DNA of 38,324 nt, from assembly GCA_047629355.1 (NCBI GenBank), contig JBLHWU010000025.1, positions 1 through 38,324 on the forward strand, given 5' to 3'. Made by a program: the position numbers and the translations under genes. Each line of letters starts with the position of its first letter. The first letter of the stretch is position 1. Of the stretch, positions 31,952 through 38,324 are shown one piece after another. Under the pieces are notes generated by a model that saw only the letters and a list, made by a program, of their open reading frames with translations, made no database searches and was not told the origin of the DNA. This stretch comes from CAYUNA01 sp047629355. GTDB taxonomy: Bacteria; Bacteroidota; Bacteroidia; Chitinophagales; Saprospiraceae.

Positions 31952-34288
31952 ATGAAAGATCAGAAGACTCGCCGACTCGCTGCTATTATGTTTACCGATA
32001 TTGTTGGTTATACGGCATTAATGCAGCAGAATGAAGCAATGGCAGCCAAAGTAAGAAATCGCCACCGAGCCGTATTTGATAATCAGCACGAACTTTATAA
32101 CGGCGAAATATTACAATACTTTGGGGATGGAACGCTTAGTGTTTTTCAAAGTGGCGTAGAAGCAGTGGAATGTGCCATTGCGATTCAAAAAAGGCTAACA
32201 AAAGAAGACCCGGTGCCTCTGCGAATTGGATTACACATGGGAGATTTTGTGTTTGATGGGACGGAAATTTATGGCGATAGTGTGAATGTTTCTTCAAGGA
32301 TTGAAAGTATGGGGATTCCTGGAGCAGTTTTATTATCAGGAAAATTAAATGATGAACTTAAAAACCATAACCAAATAACGACCACTTCTCTTGGGCTTTT
32401 TGATTTTAAAAACGTTGCCCATCCTCTTGAAATATTTGCCGTAACCAATGACGGAATAGAAGTGCCCGAGTCTTCTCAATTGAAAGGGAAAGGAAAGCAA
32501 GCAAAACAAAATAAAACGATTGCGGTACTTCCTTTTGTCAACATGAGTTCCAGTGAGGAAAACGAATATTTCAGTGATGGAATGACCGAGGAAATCATCA
32601 ACGCACTCGCTAAAATCAAAGAACTAAAAGTAACTTCCAGAACCTCTTCTTTCTTTTTTAAAAATAAAAACATCCCTGTTCCACAGATTGGTCAAGAATT
32701 AAATGTGTCTACCATTTTGGAAGGCAGTATTCGCTTGTCAGGAAATAAAGTGCGAATAACGGCACAGTTGATTGATGTCGAGGAGGATTTTCATTTTTGG
32801 TCGGAAACTTTTGACCGCTCCATGGAGAATATCTTTGCCGTTCAAGATGAAATCAGTCTTCTTATTGCCGATAAATTACGAGAACATTTAGGTCATTTTG
32901 ACATTGGAGACCACTTGGTCAATGCTCCTGAAATACCCGTTGAAATTTATAAAAAATACCTGGAAGGCAGATACTATTTAAATAAATTGAATGTACCGGG
33001 TACTCAAAAAGGCATTTCAATTTTAAAGGAAGTCATTGCAGCGCAACCGAACTTCCCCCTACCCTATTTGAATATAAATCAAGGATACGCATTTCTTGGA
33101 ACGATGGGACTCATCCCAGCCATGGAAGCTTTTACAGAAGCAAAGCCTTATCTAGATAAAGCCATTGAGTTGGATGAAAATTTACCAGAATCTCAATTAA
33201 ACCTTGCCTGGATTTGTTGTTGGCAAAACTGGGATTTAGTGGGGACTTATCGGCATTTGAACAAAGCGCTCGATATCCGTCCAGCGGATCATATCTACCT
33301 GACCATGGCAAACACCCTGGTATTGGAAGGAAAATTTAAAGCGGCCTTAAACTATATGGATAAGGCAATGCAACTTGACCCTTTTGCTGCAATGAATCAT
33401 CACTTTGTAGGCTTCATCTATTTTTTACAAGAAAAACATGAGAAAGCGATTGTTAGCTTTAAGAAGAGTATCAGTTTACAAGCTAATTTGAGTTTTCCAT
33501 TATTGTATTGGGGAGAATCTTTACTCTTATTGGGGCGTGGTGAAGAAGGTTTGGCTCACTTTCAGAATCTTCCTGCTTTGGGGCTTGGAGATTTATCAGA
33601 ATTGGGAGGAACAACGATGGCTTATGCCACCTTGGGGAATAAATATAAAGCAGAAGAAGGTATCTCAAAATTGGAGGCTTTACTGGAAACAGATTCGATG
33701 GGTAGTGCCATTAATTTTTTAATTCTCGGACAAACGATGTTGGGGAAATATGAGAAAGCCATCAAATTGATTGAACAAGGGATTGCTTACCGATTGCCAA
33801 TGATGTTACTGCTTAATACCGACCCCATTCTCAAACCACTTCGGAAGATTCCTCGTTTTCAAGAGTTGATGCAAGAATTATTTGGTAAAGAACACGCGCC
33901 CGATTTTTCAAAAAAGAAGTACAAACGGTCTTCTTTGAAACAAACAGCCGCAGAAAAATATTATACCCAATTAGAAACGTATATGTCCGATGAAAAACCA
34001 TTTCTTCAAGCGAATTTAACGCTTCGTCAATTGGCTGAAATGATTAATATCCATCCCAATAGTTTATCGGAATTGTTAAATGAAAAAGTAGGTAAAAACT
34101 TTTCAGAATACATCAATCACTATAGAGTAGAAACGTTTAAAGAAATAGCCACCACACCTAAAAATGCTCACCTTTCCTTATTGGGTTTGGCTTACGAAAG
34201 TGGATTTAATTCAAAAACCGCTTTTAATTCATTTTTCAAGAAAGAAACAGGGATGACGCCTAATCAGTATTTGAAGTCGGTGGTTTGA
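31952..34288 (+). CDS. Cyclase-domain / TolB-like / TPR / AraC-type HTH fusion regulator
   Basis: The 778-residue protein joins four modules. Residues ~7-165 are a class III nucleotide cyclase homology domain with metal-site D16 (FTDIVGYT) and D59 (FGDG) and transition-state N112 and R116 (VNVSSR). Residues ~188-312 are a TolB-N-like domain (IAVLPFVNMSSSEENEYFSDGMTEEI). Residues ~330-650 are helical TPR-like repeats (FKAALNYMDKAMQLDP). Residues ~684-778 are an AraC-type DNA-binding domain (LTLRQLAEMINIHPNSLSELLNE ... SGFNSKTAFNSFFKKETGMTPNQY). The base-selecting cyclase positions appear to be Q55 and E105 rather than the Lys/Asp of adenylyl cyclases, so activity and substrate are uncertain. 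No membrane segment is present. It lies 241 bases before a TonB-dependent receptor, its likely target. Confidence 0.88.
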   Translation: MKDQKTRRLAAIMFTDIVGYTALMQQNEAMAAKVRNRHRAVFDNQHELYNGEILQYFGDGTLSVFQSGVEAVECAIAIQKRLTKEDPVPLRIGLHMGDFVFDGTEIYGDSVNVSSRIESMGIPGAVLLSGKLNDELKNHNQITTTSLGLFDFKNVAHPLEIFAVTNDGIEVPESSQLKGKGKQAKQNKTIAVLPFVNMSSSEENEYFSDGMTEEIINALAKIKELKVTSRTSSFFFKNKNIPVPQIGQELNVSTILEGSIRLSGNKVRITAQLIDVEEDFHFWSETFDRSMENIFAVQDEISLLIADKLREHLGHFDIGDHLVNAPEIPVEIYKKYLEGRYYLNKLNVPGTQKGISILKEVIAAQPNFPLPYLNINQGYAFLGTMGLIPAMEAFTEAKPYLDKAIELDENLPESQLNLAWICCWQNWDLVGTYRHLNKALDIRPADHIYLTMANTLVLEGKFKAALNYMDKAMQLDPFAAMNHHFVGFIYFLQEKHEKAIVSFKKSISLQANLSFPLLYWGESLLLLGRGEEGLAHFQNLPALGLGDLSELGGTTMAYATLGNKYKAEEGISKLEALLETDSMGSAINFLILGQTMLGKYEKAIKLIEQGIAYRLPMMLLLNTDPILKPLRKIPRFQELMQELFGKEHAPDFSKKKYKRSSLKQTAAEKYYTQLETYMSDEKPFLQANLTLRQLAEMINIHPNSLSELLNEKVGKNFSEYINHYRVETFKEIATTPKNAHLSLLGLAYESGFNSKTAFNSFFKKETGMTPNQYLKSVV

Positions 34289-34452
34289 TTTTTTTAAAAG
34301 ATATGATTTTTTTTATAAAAATAAATTGAGTGTGTGTACTATTTGGAGGAAACCGTATTTTTCCTTCTGCACCTATCCATTTCTCCAAAGTTCCAATTCT
34401 CACCAATGCGTTCGCATTTATAAACACGAGCGGTCAACTTGCATGCTCCCCG

Positions 34453-34460
34453 CATCTTTG
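34453..34460 (+). promoter_or_regulatory. Weak candidate -7 box for the TonB receptor gene
   Basis: CATCTTTG differs from TAnnTTTG at the first base. It would start transcription near 34467, just upstream of both possible start codons (TTG 34485 and GTG 34530). Confidence 0.3.
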
Positions 34461-34529
34461 CACCAGCAATTTTAATCAAGGGAGTTGGTAGTAAATAAGC
34501 TCCCTAATCATCCAAAAAAAAAATCACTC

Positions 34530-36965
34530 GTGAAAAAGGTTAGTTTAATAACATTAATAATTACGCTATTTGGAACGCTGGCTTTTAGTCAAAATCTTAG
34601 CCAAACGGTAAGAGGTACCGTATTGGATACAGACAGTAAATTACCGTTAATCGGTGCGGAAGTATTCCTCGTTGGCACCGACCCGTTCATTGGTACGACA
34701 ACAGATGTGGATGGAACTTTTAGATTGGAAAATGTCCCTTTGGGTAGAATTACCTTACAATTGTCCTACTTGGGTTATGAAAAAAGCGTCCTCCCTAATA
34801 TTGTGGTAAATTCAGGGAAAGAGGTGGTTTTAAATGTAAACATGCAAGAGTCCATCGTAAAAATGGAGGAAATAGTTGTCAAAGCCTATCAAAACAAAGG
34901 CGAAGCGACCAATGATATGTCACTGGTTAGCGGGCGTTCCATTTCCGTAGAACAAACAAAACGTTACGCTGGCGGCTTCGATGACCCTTCTCGAATCTTG
35001 GCTAATTTTGCAGGGGTAACTAATACCCAAGATGGGAGCAACGATATAATTGTAAGAGGAAATTCCCCCAAATACGTCCAATGGCGACTGGAAGGTGTAG
35101 AAATTACCAACCCCAATCATTTTGCGGGTCAAAATTCTGTAACGGGAGGCATTAGTGCCCTAAATAATAATTTATTAGCGACTTCTGATTTTTATACTGG
35201 CGCATTTTCACCTGAATATGGGGATGTTTTATCGGGGGTCTATGATGTAAAATTGAGGGCAGGAAACAACGAAAAATTTGAAGCTACTTTCGGATTTGGT
35301 TTATTAGGAACCGACCTAACACTGGAAGGCCCGTTTAAAAAAGGATATGGCGGTTCTTACCTTATTAATTATAAATACTCAACCATTTCCTTGATTTCTG
35401 ATCTTGGCTTAGTTGATATTGATGGAGATTTAAAATTCCAAGATGCCGCTTTTAAAGTAGTCTTACCGACTAAAAAAATGGGCGTATTTTCTTTCTTCGG
35501 ATTGGGCGGTTTGAGTAGTTTTTCATTTCAAGATGTAAAGCCTGATATCTGGGCGACCGCTAATAATGGCACGCTAACTGGCAATGTTAGTGAGGATTTT
35601 GACAAAAGAGCGCACCTATCCAATGGGGGTATGAATCACACCTTGTCTCTTAATCGTAACAGCTTCATTAAAACATCTTTGTCTTATTCGAGTAATGGAA
35701 TAAAGGATGATATTTTTAAGTCAAAAGCAATTAAACTGTACGATAGCGAAGATGAATTTTTACGAGATTCGATTACGGATAGACGGTTAGATTATAAAAG
35801 TAGAATTCAAAAATCAATTTACCGAGGTGCGATTACTTATAGCAGCAAACTAAATGCAAAGAACAAAATTCAAGTAGGAACAAAATATTCTTTGATTGAT
35901 TATGATTATAAACAAAGGTGGTTTGAAGAAGATATAAATGCTTGGTTTACTGGCGCAGATTTCAATGAAAAAGTAGGGACTGTACAGAATTTTGTGAGCT
36001 GGAAACACCGATTAAATGAAGATCTGACCATTGTCTCTGGATTTCATAACATGAATGTTTTACTCAATAATAAAAGTACGTTGGAACCCAGAATTGCGAT
36101 GAATTGGAAGCTGGACAATACCAATTCCATAAATGCTGGATACGGCAAACATAGCAATATGGAGAGCATCCATAATTATTTTTCTAAAGTAGAACAAGCA
36201 GACGGAAGTGTAACAGAACCCAATAAAGACTTAGATTTACTGAAAGCACATCATTTTGTGCTGGGATATGAAAAACGTTTTACGAAGAATTTACGGGCAA
36301 AAGTAGAAGTGTATTATCAAGACCTATACAATTTACCGGTAGAAAACAAGGACACGAGTTTTTATTCAACGATAAATGAAGGGTCTGATTATAAATATGT
36401 TGATTTAGTCAACAAAGGAACGGGTAAAAACTACGGGATAGAATTGACTTTAGAGCGATTTTTAAGTAATAATTTTTATTATCTAATCAACGGTTCTTTG
36501 TACAATTCAAAATACAAAGCACTGGATGGTATTGAGCGAAATACTCAATACAATGGGAATTATTTGCTGAATATTTTGGTGGGAAAGGAATTTGTAAAAC
36601 TTGGAAAAAAGCAAAACAAAACCCTGTCCTTAAATGCTAAAATATTTTATGGCGGTGGAAAAAGACACATTCCATTGTTGAGAGATGAACAAGGAAATGT
36701 AGCGGTTGACCCTGCCAACGACCAGTTTTGGGATTATGAAAAAGCCTATAAAAGCTCGATAGAAGATGTTTATCAAATAAATCTATCGGCGAGTTATAAG
36801 ATTAACAAACCCAAAACAACGCACGAAATTTTCATCAATCTTGATAACATCACGAATTCGATGGGTCAATTAACTGAATTCTATGATGAAAGTGAGCCTA
36901 ATTCTGTTGGTCACGTCACTCAATTTGGCTTGTTTCCTAACTTAATGTATCGGGTGTATTTTTAA
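34530..36965 (+). CDS. TonB-dependent outer-membrane receptor
   Basis: The GTG at 34530 is preferred because it gives a typical signal peptide (MKKVSLITLIITLFGTLAFS) preceded by A-rich DNA; a TTG at 34485 would add 15 charged residues, and no ATG is available. Length from GTG is 811 residues. The mature N-terminus (about 25-110) is a carboxypeptidase-regulatory-like domain (VRGTVLDTDSKLPLIGAEVFL, TTDVDGTFRLENVPLG). A plug domain follows (SRILANFAGVTNTQDGSND, IIVRGNSPKYVQWRLEGVEI), and the rest is a beta-barrel ending YRVYF. It imports an unknown ligand using TonB energy. No SusD partner follows, so it is not a standard SusCD pair. Its expression may be controlled by the AraC-type protein upstream. 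Confidence 0.93.
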   Translation: MKKVSLITLIITLFGTLAFSQNLSQTVRGTVLDTDSKLPLIGAEVFLVGTDPFIGTTTDVDGTFRLENVPLGRITLQLSYLGYEKSVLPNIVVNSGKEVVLNVNMQESIVKMEEIVVKAYQNKGEATNDMSLVSGRSISVEQTKRYAGGFDDPSRILANFAGVTNTQDGSNDIIVRGNSPKYVQWRLEGVEITNPNHFAGQNSVTGGISALNNNLLATSDFYTGAFSPEYGDVLSGVYDVKLRAGNNEKFEATFGFGLLGTDLTLEGPFKKGYGGSYLINYKYSTISLISDLGLVDIDGDLKFQDAAFKVVLPTKKMGVFSFFGLGGLSSFSFQDVKPDIWATANNGTLTGNVSEDFDKRAHLSNGGMNHTLSLNRNSFIKTSLSYSSNGIKDDIFKSKAIKLYDSEDEFLRDSITDRRLDYKSRIQKSIYRGAITYSSKLNAKNKIQVGTKYSLIDYDYKQRWFEEDINAWFTGADFNEKVGTVQNFVSWKHRLNEDLTIVSGFHNMNVLLNNKSTLEPRIAMNWKLDNTNSINAGYGKHSNMESIHNYFSKVEQADGSVTEPNKDLDLLKAHHFVLGYEKRFTKNLRAKVEVYYQDLYNLPVENKDTSFYSTINEGSDYKYVDLVNKGTGKNYGIELTLERFLSNNFYYLINGSLYNSKYKALDGIERNTQYNGNYLLNILVGKEFVKLGKKQNKTLSLNAKIFYGGGKRHIPLLRDEQGNVAVDPANDQFWDYEKAYKSSIEDVYQINLSASYKINKPKTTHEIFINLDNITNSMGQLTEFYDESEPNSVGHVTQFGLFPNLMYRVYF

Positions 36966-36982
36966 AATCGGTCAATTTATTT

Positions 36983-37127
36983 TGGTTCATGGATTAATTT
37001 AGTGGAGGTAGCGGATACCTTTAGTATCTGTTACCTAAAAACCAGTGATATAGGTAGCAAAGACCTTGAAGCTATCCGCTACCTGCACTCGAAAAAGTAG
37101 CTTTCCACTAAATTCATCCATAAACCA
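36983..37127. repeat. 145-bp nested inverted-repeat element
   Basis: Outer 24-base arms at 36983-37006 and 37104-37127 are complementary with two mismatches (core GGATTAATTTAGTGGA / TCCACTAAATTCATCC). Directly inside on the left, AGGTAGCGGATA (37006-37017) is perfectly complementary to TATCCGCTACCT (37073-37084). GTTACCT and AGGTAGC pieces of the same motif recur in the loop. It contains no ORF and lies between the TonB receptor and MDR genes. Confidence 0.8.
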
Positions 37128-37192
37128 TAAACCTTTACTTTATCACCATTCCTTTTGAAAAATTAAAATTCACAAACTAAAAAACAAGAAAA

Positions 37193-38179
37193 ATGAAGTC
37201 ATCAAAGATGAAAGCCATTATTTGCACAAAATACGGTTCTCCAGAGGTTCTTCAGCTCCGAGAGGTAGAAAAACCTACCCCTAAAGATAAAGAAGTTCTT
37301 ATAAAAATTAGGGTGACATCCGTAACGGCGGCAGATGGAATGATGAGAAAAGGAGCGCCTTATATCGGAAGACTTTTTCTTGGACTCACCAAACCAAAAC
37401 ATCCAATAACTGGGACAGGATTTGCTGGAGAAATCGTGGCAATCGGCAAAGAAGTCACCCTATTTAAAAAAGGCGACCAAGTCTTTGGAGAATCCATTTT
37501 GGGAGCAGGCACTAATGCAGAATTTGTCTGTGTCCCAGAAGATGGGATATTGGCAAAGAATCCAAAAAACAGGACTCCTGAAGAACTGGCATCCATCTGT
37601 GATGGACCGTTGACCTCATTGAATTTCCTTAAAAAAAAGGCAAACATACAGCCTGGACAAAACGTATTAATCATCGGGGCTTCTGGAGCTTTAGGCACTT
37701 CTGGAGTGCAACTTGCCAAACACTTTGGAGCGAAGGTTACTGGTGTGTGCAGTACCACAAATTTGGAGCTGGTAAAAATGCTTGGTGCGGATAAAGTGAT
37801 TGATTACACGGTCGCCGATTTCACGAACAATGGGCAAACTTATGATATTATTTATGATGCGGTGGGCAAAAATTCCTTTTCAACATGTAAAGATTCCCTT
37901 ACACAAAAAGGCGTCTATCTTTCACCGGTGCTTGAGCTGCCCCTTCTTTTTCAAATGATAAAGACTTCTATCATCGGAACGAAGAAAGCAATGTTTGATG
38001 CAACGGGTATGCGCCCAGTTCCAGAGCTTCGAATACTCCTCCAGGAGCTTATAGAAATTATGGTGTCGGGAAATTTAAAAACTGTCATTGACCGCCGCTA
38101 TCCATTAGCAGAGGTTGCTGAAGCGCATAAATATGTGGATACAGGGCATAAGAAGGGAAATATCGTGATAAATGTTTAA
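37193..38179 (+). CDS. Medium-chain dehydrogenase/reductase, quinone-oxidoreductase-like
   Basis: The 328-residue product is an MDR-superfamily NAD(P)H oxidoreductase. The N-terminal GroES-like half has MKAIICTKYGSPEVLQLREV and TGTGFAGEIVAIGKEV. The Rossmann half has LIIGASGALGTSGVQLAKHFGAKVTGV (about 158-184), then LGADKVIDYT and YDIIYDAVGK. Cysteine and histidine zinc ligands of alcohol dehydrogenases are absent, so it is the zinc-independent quinone-oxidoreductase-like type. Substrate is unknown. ATG 37193 is used; an ATG at 37208 (five codons later) also gives the family's usual MKAI start and may be the true one. It is probably a single gene; the 145 bases after it show nothing recognisable. 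Confidence 0.92.
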   Translation: MKSSKMKAIICTKYGSPEVLQLREVEKPTPKDKEVLIKIRVTSVTAADGMMRKGAPYIGRLFLGLTKPKHPITGTGFAGEIVAIGKEVTLFKKGDQVFGESILGAGTNAEFVCVPEDGILAKNPKNRTPEELASICDGPLTSLNFLKKKANIQPGQNVLIIGASGALGTSGVQLAKHFGAKVTGVCSTTNLELVKMLGADKVIDYTVADFTNNGQTYDIIYDAVGKNSFSTCKDSLTQKGVYLSPVLELPLLFQMIKTSIIGTKKAMFDATGMRPVPELRILLQELIEIMVSGNLKTVIDRRYPLAEVAEAHKYVDTGHKKGNIVINV

Positions 38180-38324
38180 AGAAGAATTGCTAAATACAAC
38201 TAAGTACGTGACATTATTTATTGGGGTAAAATTTGAAAGCAAGATTTTTTCGATAGTTTTCTTTTAAAAATCGTTGCATGGTCTACATCACGGAACTATT
38301 TTTAAGAGGAAAATAGCGGAATAA

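Noticed and set aside
34485..34529. TTG start for the TonB receptor
   Set aside because: It adds 15 charged residues before a typical signal peptide; the GTG at 34530 fits the export signal better, though neither start is certain.

Overview
The window looks like chromosomal DNA from a Bacteroidota bacterium, most likely the Saprospiria/Lewinella-type lineage (lineage is inference). Reasons: two secreted proteins end in T9SS (Por secretion system) type A sorting domains, there is a TonB-dependent receptor with a carboxypeptidase-regulatory-like N-terminus, several starts are preceded by the Bacteroidota -7 promoter signature TAnnTTTG, Shine-Dalgarno sequences are weak, and intergenic DNA is AT-rich.

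Layout. 1-1676: tail of a possible gene and a conserved helical protein of unknown function (minus). 1926-7300: leucine biosynthesis cluster leuC, a small membrane ORF, leuD, leuB, leuA (all plus), ending in a bidirectional terminator shared with the next, convergent gene. 7486-9423: secreted Omp28-like T9SS cargo. 9873-11594: large glycerolipid-type acyltransferase. 11972-20652: envelope region with two beta-helix surface proteins (one with and one without a T9SS tail), an outer-membrane barrel protein, a decayed barrel gene and an M23 peptidase, separated by long repeat-rich intergenic stretches. 20842-22719: a decayed ISAzo13-type insertion sequence next to a decayed Uma2-family gene. 22720-29703: housekeeping genes (dnaG, a solo B3/B4-domain protein, a GDPD lipoprotein, a CBS-domain cystathionine beta-synthase-like enzyme, RNase D). 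30421-38179: arylamine N-acetyltransferase, a small unknown protein, a cyclase-TolB-TPR-AraC fusion regulator followed by a TonB-dependent receptor, and an MDR oxidoreductase. 38180-38324 shows nothing recognisable.

How the genes work together. leuA, leuC, leuD and leuB supply all steps from 2-ketoisovalerate to 2-ketoisocaproate. The surface genes form no obvious single pathway. The AraC-type fusion protein and the TonB receptor after it are a plausible regulator-target pair.

The most unusual content is intergenic. At least three related multi-hairpin elements (13398-13612, 17992-18176, 28326-28489) share an architecture of outer inverted repeat plus three internal hairpins, with stems that change sequence yet stay paired. 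Other repeat families are TAAGGAACGCGAAA-ended elements, GTCAGAAGTCAGA elements (one supplies the leuD C-terminus), a 145-bp nested inverted repeat before the MDR gene, and a 130-bp inverted repeat around a promoter-like site before leuA. No tRNA, rRNA, CRISPR array or complete defence system was recognised.
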